Below are positions 7,885-15,934 of a stretch of 16,449 bases of DNA, in pieces. The stretch comes from an uncultured Schwartzia sp. (GTDB taxonomy: Bacteria > Bacillota > Negativicutes > Selenomonadales > Selenomonadaceae), in contig CAJPQU010000025.1 of NCBI GenBank assembly GCA_905372875.1, forward strand, positions 1 to 16,449. Direction: 5' to 3'. The position numbers were made by a program, and so were the translations under genes. Position 1 is the stretch's first letter. Each line of letters starts with the position of its first letter. Under the pieces are notes generated by a model. That model saw only the letters and a list, made by a program, of their open reading frames with translations, did not search any database and had not been told where the DNA came from.

Positions 7885-8346
7885 ATGAAGAAAATCGTCA
7901 CCAGTGGACTGCTTTTAGCAGCCATGATGGCCTTGGCGGGCTGCGGGCAGGAGAAAAAGCCCGAACCGGCGAAACCGGCGGCCGCCTTTGATCTGAATAA
8001 AGCGAAAGACGGCACGTACACTGCGGAAAGCTCCTCTGACAGCTACATGGGCCGAGGCCGGCTCACGGTCGTCATCAAGGATCACAAGATCGTGGCGGCG
8101 GATTTTGTGGGTCTTTCCCCTGACGGGAAGGTAAAGGACGATACCTACGGCATGACCGACGGGCAGATTAAGGACGAACGCAAGTATAAGATTGCCCAGA
8201 GCGCCCTCAAGGCGAACAATTCCTACGGAGCGCAGCTCATAGAGACGCAAAAGCCGGGCGAGGTGGACGCCATCGCCGGGGCGACGGTTTCCTATGATCA
8301 ATTTATGGAAACGGCGCAAAATGTTCTTGAACAGGCGCAAAAGTAA
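7885..8346 (+). CDS. FMN-binding domain lipoprotein
   Basis: This is a 153-residue lipoprotein with one FMN-binding domain, probably an electron carrier on the outer face of the cytoplasmic membrane. Residues 1-20 are a lipoprotein signal with lipobox LAGC and Cys20 as the lipidated residue, then a Pro/Lys-rich linker (21-36). The domain ends with DAIAGATVSYD. Thr134 in GAT is the residue that ApbE-type transferases join to FMN in this family. The usual Ser/Thr two positions before the Ala is Ala here. I chose the ATG at 7885 because AGGAAGGG (7870-7877) has proper spacing; the ATG at 7867 overlaps the ATPase stop and lacks a good site. No ApbE gene is in the window. In Campylobacter-type p19 loci this position usually holds thioredoxin-like genes instead. 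Confidence 0.9.
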   Translation: MKKIVTSGLLLAAMMALAGCGQEKKPEPAKPAAAFDLNKAKDGTYTAESSSDSYMGRGRLTVVIKDHKIVAADFVGLSPDGKVKDDTYGMTDGQIKDERKYKIAQSALKANNSYGAQLIETQKPGEVDAIAGATVSYDQFMETAQNVLEQAQK

Positions 8347-8734
8347 GGGGGCCGCGATAGCGGTTCTGACATTGGGCTTGGCCGCGCTGGCGCTCTTTGC
8401 GCCGCGCGGCTTTTTGCCGTGGCGGGGGGACGCCTCTTCGCCGGTGGGGGAACGAGAGGCCGGCGGGGAAGCGTCCCCCCGGGTGGCGGTCGTCACGGTG
8501 GACGGTGTCGTGTGGGGAACCCTGCCCTTGTCGCGGGAAGGTGGACGGGAGGTTTTTACTGTGGAGACGCCTCGGGGCTGGAACCGCCTCGTCCTTCAAG
8601 GGGGCACTGTGGCGGTAGAGGATGCGAACTGTCCCACCCATATCTGTCAAAAGCAAGGGCCGATTTCTCACCCCGGAGAAATCATCGCCTGTCTGCCCCA
8701 TAAGCTTCTCATTGAAGTGCGGGAAGCGCCATGA
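8321..8734 (+). CDS. NusG domain II-containing protein
   Basis: This is a small exported or membrane-anchored protein (137 residues) consisting mainly of a NusG domain II. It is unrelated in function to full-length NusG: there is no NGN or KOW domain. A hydrophobic segment at about 12-28 anchors it, and a Gly/Pro-rich linker follows. The domain (about 53-137) ends in the highly conserved block around NCPTHICQKQGPISHPGEII, with cysteines in CPTHIC and a later one in IACLP. The gene overlaps the lipoprotein stop by 26 bases with only a weak GGAA in front, so translation is probably coupled. An in-frame ATG at 8294 lies deeper in the lipoprotein gene. Proteins of this type accompany Gx transporter proteins in Firmicutes; in Listeria-type electron-transfer loci the pair corresponds, as I recall, to EetA/EetB. 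Its biochemical role is unclear. Confidence 0.86.
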   Translation: MFLNRRKSKGAAIAVLTLGLAALALFAPRGFLPWRGDASSPVGEREAGGEASPRVAVVTVDGVVWGTLPLSREGGREVFTVETPRGWNRLVLQGGTVAVEDANCPTHICQKQGPISHPGEIIACLPHKLLIEVREAP

Positions 8735-9276
8735 ACAGGGGAAAGAAGACGGAAGATAGAGGGAACAGCGGGGAGAGGATGTCCGTTGCCCGCCGGATCG
8801 TCCTCTTGGGGCTGTTCGTGTCGTTGGCATTGGTGCTTTCCTGGGCGGAAAATTTTCTGCCCCTTCCCGGCTTTTTGCCCGGCGCGAAGTTAGGCCTTGC
8901 CAATCTCGTCACTCTATTGGCGCTCTATCTGTTGCCTTCGTGGCACGATGCCGCCCTCGTACTTTTTTTGCGGGTGGTGCTGGGCAGTCTCGTCGCTGGA
9001 GGCGGTGCCTTTTGGTACAGCGCCGTTGGCGCCGCCGTCAGCTTCCCCCTCATGTGCGTTTTGCGCCGCTTCGGGATAGGTGTGGTGGGGGTAAGTGCGG
9101 CGGGGGGCATCGCTCACAATATGGGGCAGCTCGCCGCCGCCATGCTGGTTCTCCGCACCTTTGCCCTCGCCGCCTACGCCCCCATATTGGCTGCCGCTGG
9201 TCTCGCCGCCGGCGTCGCTGTCGGCCTCCTTGCCGCCGCGCTTTTACCACGGTTGAAGGGGCGGGGATATTTTTGA
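8731..9276 (+). CDS. Gx transporter family membrane protein
   Basis: This is a 181-residue integral membrane protein of the Gx transporter family, often labelled heptaprenyl diphosphate synthase component I. It has about five hydrophobic segments and the family pattern LPLPGFLPGAKLGLANLVTL near the N-terminus, followed by AGGIAHNMGQL. There are no prenyl-synthase aspartate motifs, so the enzyme name should not be taken literally. A membrane component feeding flavin or quinone redox partners is the more likely role, by analogy with Firmicutes electron-transfer loci. The ATG at 8731 overlaps the previous stop (ATGA). An ATG at 8779 with GGGAGAGG just upstream is a credible alternative and would remove a poorly conserved polar N-terminus. 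This is the last gene of the block. Confidence 0.88.
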   Translation: MNRGKKTEDRGNSGERMSVARRIVLLGLFVSLALVLSWAENFLPLPGFLPGAKLGLANLVTLLALYLLPSWHDAALVLFLRVVLGSLVAGGGAFWYSAVGAAVSFPLMCVLRRFGIGVVGVSAAGGIAHNMGQLAAAMLVLRTFALAAYAPILAAAGLAAGVAVGLLAAALLPRLKGRGYF

Positions 9277-9289
9277 TCTGCCCCATTTT
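9258..9289 (+). terminator. Possible terminator at the end of the iron/redox block
   Basis: GGGGCGG (9258-9264) can pair with CTGCCCC (9278-9284) with one G-T wobble across a 13-base loop, followed by ATTTT (9285-9289). It overlaps the last codons of the Gx transporter gene. The position, before a new promoter and a functionally unrelated gene, suits termination. The U-tract is short, so confidence is limited. Confidence 0.4.
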
Positions 9290-9333
9290 GCCGGTTCCCC
9301 GTATCTTTCTCCTTTTCCTTCCCCGTCTCTCGT

Positions 9334-9362
9334 TTGAAAATATCATTAAAATATGCTATTAT
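9334..9362 (+). promoter_or_regulatory. Sigma-70-type promoter with extended -10 for the exoprotein gene
   Basis: TTGAAA at 9334-9339 is separated by 17 bases from TATTAT at 9357-9362. TG at 9354-9355 precedes the -10 by one base, making an extended -10 element. The 134-bp gap is AT-rich compared with both flanks. Transcription would start near 9369, leaving a leader of about 40 bases that carries AGGGAGG (9394-9400) before the GTG start at 9411. Confidence 0.75.
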
Positions 9363-9410
9363 AATTTCATTCATTTCGTATTTTACATCATGCAGGGAGG
9401 CCTTTATCGC

Positions 9411-12400
9411 GTGAAAAAGAAGGAGCTGGTAAGAAAGATTACGAGCTGGCTCACCTTGGGCGCCTTTTCGCTGCAGCCGTCTCTTTCTTTTGCCGCAGAC
9501 ATCGTTGCCGACGCCTCCGCACCTGAAGCGCAGTGTCCCTATGTGACGGAGACGGCAACTGGTATTCCTCTCGTACAGATCGCCCGCCCCGACGGGAGCG
9601 ACGTCTCCGTGAACCGCTACGAGGCGTTCAGTGTCCCAGAAAGCGGTGCCATCCTCAACAACGCCTTCCTCTTCTCGAATACACAGCTCGCCGGATATAT
9701 CGAAGGCAATCCGAACCTTAGCGGGGGGCCAGCACGCATCATCGTGAACGAGGTGATGAGCGACCGTCCCTCAAAGCTGCGCGGATTCCTTGAAGTGGCG
9801 GGTACGAAAGCCGACGTCATCATCGCAAATCCGAATGGGATTTATGTTGATGGCGCCGGCTTTTTGAATGCCTCCCGTGCCATCCTCGCGGCAGGCCGCA
9901 CGGAGCGGGATGCGGCAGGCAGTTATGCGGGATTTCGCATCGATGACAGCAGAATCGATATCTCGGGCAAGGGGCTTGACGCACGCGGTGCGGACAGTGT
10001 CGAGGTCTACGCCCGCGCCGTCGAGGTGAACGCAGGCCTCTGGGCGAATCACGCGAAGATCGTCGCCGGAAGAAATGCCGTTGCCAGAGACGGCAGCATC
10101 TCCCCTTTTACCTCCGAAACGGCAGACGTCCCTCCACAGTACGCGATTGACCTCGCCGACATCGGCGGCATGTACGCAAACCGCATCGCCTTAGTCGGTA
10201 CGGAAAAGGGACTCGGCGTCAATCTCACGGGACAGATTTCCGCCACGCAGGCCGTCTCCCTCGACGTGAAAGGCAACCTCAAGACTACAGGCACACTTTA
10301 CAGTGACGGCGACCTCTCCGTACGCTCCGAGCAGATCGAAAATACGAATCTCATCTACGGAGGAAATAACACCTCCATCACCGCAAAAGAGCTGACCAAC
10401 AAGAGCGGCGGCCGAATCTACGGCAATACCGTCGCCATAAACGCAGAAAATGTCACGAATGAAACCGATCGCGCTCTTGAAGCACGACTTACCTCCGAGG
10501 TGCATACGCTCTCACAGTACGCTGCGCAGGTCGAAGCCGCTCACATGGATCTCACGGCGCGAGACGGCGTCTCCCTTTCCTCGATTCTCTCCTCCTATCG
10601 GGGAAGGATCGGGCAGGCGGAGGCTGCCTACGATGCACAGCAGAATATCGTAAATTCCGTGAAGGACAATCTCGCTGCGCGACCCGCAGGAGTCATTGCC
10701 GCGCACGATCAGCTCCATATCCATGCCGATACGATTCAAAATACCGGGAACGCCCTGCTCTATTCCGGCGGGGACATCGCTCTTGCCGCGGGGGAGTCGC
10801 TGAAGAACAGCGGTGCGCGCATCGAGGCGAAGGGCAGCATTTTCATTGCATCCCCCCACATAGAGAACGAAAACGCCGCCTTTGCGGCAAAGCGCAGCAT
10901 AACGAATACAAGCATAAACCCCACCAAGATCCGCATCGACGAGCTGGGACATATCGAACGAGGCAAGGCGTTCCCGGAATGGGAGTTTCGGAACATCAGC
11001 AGCGGCTACGGGGCATACCACAGCCATGTCGCCCAAAAGCCCATCTATGAGCGTGCCGCCTATGAGGAGATCAAACAGATCTCTCCTGACGAAATTGCCG
11101 CCGGGGAGACTCCAGTTCCCCAAGAACTCGTCGGAACGCTCGCCCCGAACTACGACTATGACGACCCGATCTTCGCCGCACTCGGCGTCACGTCCATGAC
11201 TTCTCCCCGCCCTGCCCATGGAGATCCGGCGCAAGCGGCATGGGATGCACAGTATCGCAGCATCCTTGTGACACTCAACGAAAAGATCGACGCATATAAC
11301 AAAGAAGCAGAGGACTACAACCGCACGACGGCGCAAGCGGCAGGGCAGAAGATCAAACTGCTGACGTTCATTGAGACGGCAAACGTGCATTCTGCCGAGA
11401 CGGTCACTTCCTCCCTTCCCGCCATGATTCGTGCCGGAAGCAGCATCACGCTGCACGGCGGCATGGAGAACACGGACAGCACCATCAGTGCGGGCGGGAC
11501 ACTTCGCATGGAGGGCGCTCTCACAGAACATGCCCATATGCAGCAGGAGCAGACCGTCACGCTCGGAACGACGCAGGGGAGCTATACGGGAAGAAGAAAC
11601 TGGCTTCATCGCGGGAAAATCCGGAAGTTCCATGGAAAAGTCTATATGACGCCCGAAGTCGTGCGTGCGAATCCTGCGCCCATCGGCGTCCATGTGATCG
11701 AGGAGAACGCTGCCGAAGAGTCCATCGAGGAGGCGCAGCGCAGACGTGTTTCAGAGACGCTCTCCCCCTTTGGGCTTGCTTCGAATCCGCAAGCGGCGGG
11801 AACGGGCGCAGGCGGTGCAGAGCATCTTTCCCTCAGTGCGCTCTATCACGTGCATCCCGAGAGCACGGCGACGTATCTCGTGGAGACCGATCCCGCCTTC
11901 ACTGATCGGAAGAAATTCCTCTCCTCGGACTATATGTACCAACGGCTCAAATGGGATCCCAACCGGATCCCCAAGCGCGTCGGCGACGGCTTCTACGAGC
12001 AGCAGCTTCTTGCCGACCAGATTCTGAGACAAACGGGAAAGCGTCACCTCGACGGCTATACGGACGAGGAAACCGCATTCAAAGCATTGATGGATGCGGG
12101 CATTTCGTATGCCCTGGATATGAAGCTCGTTCCCGGCGTCGCCCTCTCCAAAGAGCAGATCGCTGCCCTCACCTCGGACATGATCTGGCTCGAAGAGCGC
12201 GAGGTCGAAGTCAACGGCAAAAGAGAGCGAGCAGTATACCCGGTTCTCTATACCAAGAATACGAACGGGCTTCATCTCACAGAAGGCGGCAGCCTTATCT
12301 CAGCGAAAAACATCGTCGTCGAGACCAAGGACGCACTGAAGAATGCAGGCACGCTCTACGGGGAAAACATCATCGTACAGGCAGGAGAGATCGAGCATAC

Positions 12401-15400
12401 AGGACGGATGCGTGCGAAAAACATCGGGCTGAAATCCGAGCACGACATCGACCTGCGAGGTTCTCTTGTCGGCGATAAGAAAGTCCTCCTTGAAGCCGAA
12501 AACAATATCACGGCGAAAAGTACGACAGAGAAGCTCGCTCATCAGGATGTTCTACATACGACGGCAGGCATCGCCGTCAAGGGCGACGAAGGCGTCCTCG
12601 TCGCAAGCGCCGGAAAGAACATCGAACTCGTCGGTGCGACGCTCTCCGCGCTTGGCAAGAACGGCAGCGTTATCCTCTCGGCGGGAGAAAATATCTCCCT
12701 TGACACAAAGAAACTCCAAAGCGAGAAAGATATGACGGAAAGTGCAGAGAACTATCTCCGTACGAAGCGCGGCACGGAACTCGGCACGGAAATTCGCGCC
12801 GACGGGAATATCTCGATTGCCGCAGGAAATGACCTCACAGCCCGCGCCGCAACCATTGAAAGCAAGAACGGCACGACTTCCCTCGCCGCTGGAAAGGACA
12901 TCACCCTTACCGCAGGGCGCGAATCTGCCGAAGATCACTACGGTCATCGCCATACAGAAAGCGGCTTCCTATCGAGTACCAGGACGACGATCCGCATCGA
13001 CAGCGCGGCGGATGAGGCGCGTGGTACGCTGATCACCGGCAAGGAGGTAAACCTCACTGCCAAGCAGGACGTGACGCTTCAGGCGGCAAACATCTTAGCG
13101 GACAACAACACCAGTATCGCTGCCGGGAGAAACTTTACTGCGGCCTCGGAGGAGAACTACGCCCATACGGACAGCTTCAAAGAAGTGAAGACCTCCGGCC
13201 TCTTCTCCTCTGGCGGTCTCGGCTTCACCATCGGAACGCAAGGGATCAAGACCGGGCGCGACAGCTCTGCCCTTACCCAGGCGGAAACGAACATCGCGGG
13301 CTTTGCAGGCGACGTCAAGATCACAGCGGGAAATGACGCCCATCTCACCTCTGCCAGCGTCCTCGCAGGAGGAAATGCGAGCATCACGGCCAAGGAAACG
13401 CGCATCGACGGCAAGGAAAACATCTACCGCGATGTCTGGACGCAGGAGAGCCAGACGACGGGACTCACTGTCAGCCTGGGTCATGGACTCTTGAGTCTCG
13501 GGCAAGAGATCGCTGCGCCGCTCATGCGCATGGGGAAAGTGCAGGACGATCGCCTGAAAGCCGCCTACGCATGGAAAGCCGGCCGCCTCATCCATGAAAA
13601 CTTCAGCAAAGACAATCCCCTGGAACACAACTCGGACTTTTCTTTGAATCTCAGCCTCGGCACAAACAAATCTTACAGCCGCACCGAGAGCGTCACCAAA
13701 GAATATGCAGGCAGCACAATCTCTGCCGGAGAAAAGGCAAGCATCACCGCCACAGAGCGCGACCTCACCATCCAAGGCTCTACGGTCGAAGGAAAAGACG
13801 TCGCCCTTACGGCGAAACAGAACATAGAGCTGCTTGCCGGAGAAAACAGCAACCGCACGACGACGCAGAACGAAGCCAGCGCCGCCGGCATCGGCGTCTC
13901 TTTCAGCCCGCAAGGCCTCTCGGGCCTCAGCCTGCACGCAAGCCAGGCGCAGGGAAACAGCAAGGAAAATGCCTTGACCTACACCCCGACGGAGATCGTA
14001 GCTAAAGACGCCCTGCACATCGAAAGCGGCAAGGATACGAACATCCTCGGCAGCACGGTGCAGGGCGACAAGGTCACAGCAAAAATCGGCGGCAATCTCA
14101 ACATCGAGACCCTGCAGGAAAAAGAAACCTACGAGGAGAAGAACACCTCGGCAGGCTTTGATCTCTCCTGGGATATTCGCTCAGGAAAGTTCTCCAAGCC
14201 CACGTTCGGCCTTTCAGCAAGCCGAGGAACAATCGACTCCCACTATAGAAGTGCCAGAAGCCAGTCCGGCCTCTTCGCCGGCAAAGGCGGCTTCGACCTC
14301 ACCGTAGGCAATAATACCGACCTCAAAGGCGCCGTCATCGCCAGTGAAGCGGATAAGGAGAAAAACCGCCTCACCACCGGCACCCTCTCCTTCAGCGACC
14401 TGAAAAACAAAGCCGAATATGAAGCCAACGATATAGGCGTAGGCATCGGCATCGGCAGCGCCAATGGGAAAACCACCGTCGGCGGCGGAATCGCAGTGTC
14501 CTCTCCGGCACATGACAAAGCTGCCTCCACCACCAAGAGCGCTGTCGCCGAAGGAAAAATCACCATCACGAACCCGGAGCAGCAAAAGCAATCGCTTAAA
14601 GATTTGCCGCGAAATACCGAGAACACCCTTCAGCCGCTCGGCTTCATCTTTGACCGTGACACCGTAGAAGAACGTAAAGAAATGGCCAATCTGTTCAGTG
14701 AACTCTCCCACGCCGCAATCGGCGAAATGACTCTGAAACTCTCCCCGGATCAAAAACGTATCCTGAATATAGCCGCCGGGGCCATCACCTCCTACCTGGG
14801 CAGCGGAGACTATCTGTCCGGAGCCACGGGAGCCGCCGTAACGGAAGCCATGCAAAAACTCCTCAAAAACGTCAAAGATCCCACCGTCAAAGAACTCCTG
14901 ATCGGCATAGCCTCCGCCGCCGCCGGGAAAATCACCAACCAGCGCGTCGGCGCCGTCATCGCCAGTGCGCTGAATGTAGAACACTTCAACCACCTGCCCC
15001 ATGAATTTCAGGAATCCTTTGTGGACGAGGTAACAAACGCGCCCAACAACGAAGCGAAACTAAAGGTAATAGAAAAATACTATGCCCTAAGTCAAGCGTT
15101 CCGGGAGGCGGAACCGGAGAAAGCGGAAGACATGGAAGAAGCCTTCATGGACATACTGGAAACGATAACGAAATATGACGGCTGTGGGATCAAATTCCAG
15201 GTAGATAGAGAACAGGGTCTGCACCAGAATTTAGCCGCGGCAAATGCGTTCCTGCAGCTAAACCATTACGCCCAGTATTTGCCTGCTGTATTTAGCAATA
15301 TTGTAATCGCAACAGCCGCGACCATCACAGCACCGGTCTCAGTTGTAAGCGGTGTATTGAAATATGGGCCGGCAACTTATGAGATATGTACGGATATTAT

Positions 15401-15575
15401 TCGAGAAGATGATAATGCGCTGTTTATTGATACAGTAAAGCATACTGGAATACAGCTTGGGTCAAAATATCTTGAACGTGAAGTAAGGTTACCAAAATAT
15501 ATCATTATTGCAGTTGCTAGTGGCGTTAAAGTATATATTAATGCAAATTATAAGAATAAAAGTGTGGGAGATTAA
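9411..15575 (+). CDS. Filamentous haemagglutinin/CdiA-type two-partner-secreted exoprotein with polymorphic toxin tip
   Basis: This is a 2054-residue TpsA/CdiA-like exoprotein. The start is GTG at 9411, 10 bases after AGGGAGG. The frame is open further upstream, but that part overlaps the Gx gene and is not coding. Layout: basic signal peptide (about 1-28, ending SLSFA); TPS transport domain (about 35-290) with NPNL at 100-103 and NPNGI at 140-144; FHA-type beta repeats to about 780; a central domain conserved in large haemagglutinins (about 815-955, ETDPAFTDRKKFLSSDYM, then DGFYEQQLLADQ); more FHA and haemagglutinin-2-type repeats (about 960-1680); an Ala/Gly-rich pretoxin region (about 1745-1960) without VENN; and a variable C-terminal module (1960-2054). 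Secretion needs an outer-membrane TpsB partner, which is not in the window. The likely role is contact-dependent inhibition of neighbours, with adhesion as a possible second function. Confidence 0.9.
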   Translation: MKKKELVRKITSWLTLGAFSLQPSLSFAADIVADASAPEAQCPYVTETATGIPLVQIARPDGSDVSVNRYEAFSVPESGAILNNAFLFSNTQLAGYIEGNPNLSGGPARIIVNEVMSDRPSKLRGFLEVAGTKADVIIANPNGIYVDGAGFLNASRAILAAGRTERDAAGSYAGFRIDDSRIDISGKGLDARGADSVEVYARAVEVNAGLWANHAKIVAGRNAVARDGSISPFTSETADVPPQYAIDLADIGGMYANRIALVGTEKGLGVNLTGQISATQAVSLDVKGNLKTTGTLYSDGDLSVRSEQIENTNLIYGGNNTSITAKELTNKSGGRIYGNTVAINAENVTNETDRALEARLTSEVHTLSQYAAQVEAAHMDLTARDGVSLSSILSSYRGRIGQAEAAYDAQQNIVNSVKDNLAARPAGVIAAHDQLHIHADTIQNTGNALLYSGGDIALAAGESLKNSGARIEAKGSIFIASPHIENENAAFAAKRSITNTSINPTKIRIDELGHIERGKAFPEWEFRNISSGYGAYHSHVAQKPIYERAAYEEIKQISPDEIAAGETPVPQELVGTLAPNYDYDDPIFAALGVTSMTSPRPAHGDPAQAAWDAQYRSILVTLNEKIDAYNKEAEDYNRTTAQAAGQKIKLLTFIETANVHSAETVTSSLPAMIRAGSSITLHGGMENTDSTISAGGTLRMEGALTEHAHMQQEQTVTLGTTQGSYTGRRNWLHRGKIRKFHGKVYMTPEVVRANPAPIGVHVIEENAAEESIEEAQRRRVSETLSPFGLASNPQAAGTGAGGAEHLSLSALYHVHPESTATYLVETDPAFTDRKKFLSSDYMYQRLKWDPNRIPKRVGDGFYEQQLLADQILRQTGKRHLDGYTDEETAFKALMDAGISYALDMKLVPGVALSKEQIAALTSDMIWLEEREVEVNGKRERAVYPVLYTKNTNGLHLTEGGSLISAKNIVVETKDALKNAGTLYGENIIVQAGEIEHTGRMRAKNIGLKSEHDIDLRGSLVGDKKVLLEAENNITAKSTTEKLAHQDVLHTTAGIAVKGDEGVLVASAGKNIELVGATLSALGKNGSVILSAGENISLDTKKLQSEKDMTESAENYLRTKRGTELGTEIRADGNISIAAGNDLTARAATIESKNGTTSLAAGKDITLTAGRESAEDHYGHRHTESGFLSSTRTTIRIDSAADEARGTLITGKEVNLTAKQDVTLQAANILADNNTSIAAGRNFTAASEENYAHTDSFKEVKTSGLFSSGGLGFTIGTQGIKTGRDSSALTQAETNIAGFAGDVKITAGNDAHLTSASVLAGGNASITAKETRIDGKENIYRDVWTQESQTTGLTVSLGHGLLSLGQEIAAPLMRMGKVQDDRLKAAYAWKAGRLIHENFSKDNPLEHNSDFSLNLSLGTNKSYSRTESVTKEYAGSTISAGEKASITATERDLTIQGSTVEGKDVALTAKQNIELLAGENSNRTTTQNEASAAGIGVSFSPQGLSGLSLHASQAQGNSKENALTYTPTEIVAKDALHIESGKDTNILGSTVQGDKVTAKIGGNLNIETLQEKETYEEKNTSAGFDLSWDIRSGKFSKPTFGLSASRGTIDSHYRSARSQSGLFAGKGGFDLTVGNNTDLKGAVIASEADKEKNRLTTGTLSFSDLKNKAEYEANDIGVGIGIGSANGKTTVGGGIAVSSPAHDKAASTTKSAVAEGKITITNPEQQKQSLKDLPRNTENTLQPLGFIFDRDTVEERKEMANLFSELSHAAIGEMTLKLSPDQKRILNIAAGAITSYLGSGDYLSGATGAAVTEAMQKLLKNVKDPTVKELLIGIASAAAGKITNQRVGAVIASALNVEHFNHLPHEFQESFVDEVTNAPNNEAKLKVIEKYYALSQAFREAEPEKAEDMEEAFMDILETITKYDGCGIKFQVDREQGLHQNLAAANAFLQLNHYAQYLPAVFSNIVIATAATITAPVSVVSGVLKYGPATYEICTDIIREDDNALFIDTVKHTGIQLGSKYLEREVRLPKYIIIAVASGVKVYINANYKNKSVGD
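15288..15575 (+). other. C-terminal toxin module of the exoprotein (unrecognised family)
   Basis: These are the last ~95 residues of the exoprotein. The N-terminal boundary is set by the sequence itself: the downstream orphan copy begins its similarity exactly here. The module has a ~20-residue hydrophobic stretch near its start (IVIATAATITAPVSVVSGVL), a polar middle (YEICTDIIREDD), and a second hydrophobic strand or helix near the end (PKYIIIAVASG). No nuclease-like His/Asp/Lys cluster or other catalytic pattern is evident. The DNA becomes much AT-richer than the exoprotein body. With its membrane-protein partner, a membrane-permeabilising or ionophore action is the most natural guess. That is inference; I do not recognise the family. 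Confidence 0.65.
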
Positions 15576-15577
15576 CC

Positions 15578-15934
15578 ATGGAATTCTGGAGAATAATGGA
15601 TTTAGGGACTGTGTTTAATGCCTTGTATCAATTGGGGAAGGCATATAAAAAAAGCGGGAGCATCTCCAAAAACAGCTTATTCTTAGGAACTGTTGCCGTT
15701 GTGCTTTGTGTAGAAGCGATTGATAAACTTACCATAGATTGGCTGTACAATTATTTAGGAAGAATTTATTATAACAGGCTCATCGGAGGATTAATTGATG
15801 CCATATTTATTGGCGCAGCGCTCAGAAAAACAAAAAAAAAGCTTCCCCCTAAAGAACGATTATTGAATAAGCTAAGATTAGTGTATTGTTTAGTGGTTTT
15901 TTCCTGGCTTTTTATGTATTACTTTTGTAAATAA
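15578..15934 (+). CDS. Putative CdiI-type membrane immunity protein 1
   Basis: This is a 118-residue protein encoded 2 bases after the exoprotein stop, preceded by GTGGGAG (15564-15570), which lies inside the toxin's last codons. It has a short polar N-terminus and about three hydrophobic segments (about 34-48, 68-82 and 99-115). A basic stretch (RKTKKKLPPKE) lies between the last two. No enzymatic motif is seen and I do not recognise the family. Position directly after a CdiA-like toxin tip, translational coupling and AT-rich composition mark it as the cognate immunity protein. An integral membrane immunity protein usually protects against membrane-acting toxins. A related copy starts at 16222. 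Confidence 0.72.
   Translation: MEFWRIMDLGTVFNALYQLGKAYKKSGSISKNSLFLGTVAVVLCVEAIDKLTIDWLYNYLGRIYYNRLIGGLIDAIFIGAALRKTKKKLPPKERLLNKLRLVYCLVVFSWLFMYYFCK

Larger units (their letters stand above)
15288..15934 (+). repeat. Toxin-tip/immunity cassette, direct repeat unit 1
   Basis: This is the first unit of a tandem direct repeat of about 647 bases, covering the toxin module and its immunity gene. The second unit starts at 15935, immediately after the immunity stop, with nothing between. Bases 15304-15433 match 15951-16080 at all but one of 130 positions (G at 15352 against A at 15999). After that the copies diverge, then resemble each other again around the immunity start and in the second half of the immunity gene. 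Confidence 0.9.

Noticed and set aside
8731..9276. Heptaprenyl diphosphate synthase subunit as the function of the Gx protein
   Set aside because: The protein is fully hydrophobic, lacks Asp-rich prenyl-synthase motifs, and no component II gene is adjacent. The label is a historic database name.
8940..9410. In-frame upstream extension of the exoprotein to 8940
   Set aside because: It overlaps the Gx transporter gene, translates to an Arg-rich sequence, and lies before the promoter. The GTG at 9411 has a strong SD site and starts a normal signal peptide.
10512..11693. Long open frame (393 codons) on the minus strand inside the exoprotein gene
   Set aside because: It is the antiparallel shadow of a GC-rich coding frame. 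Its translation is Arg/Leu-rich low-complexity with no recognisable domain, and the + strand frame has clear FHA features throughout. The same holds for 13095-14018 and 14214-15002.
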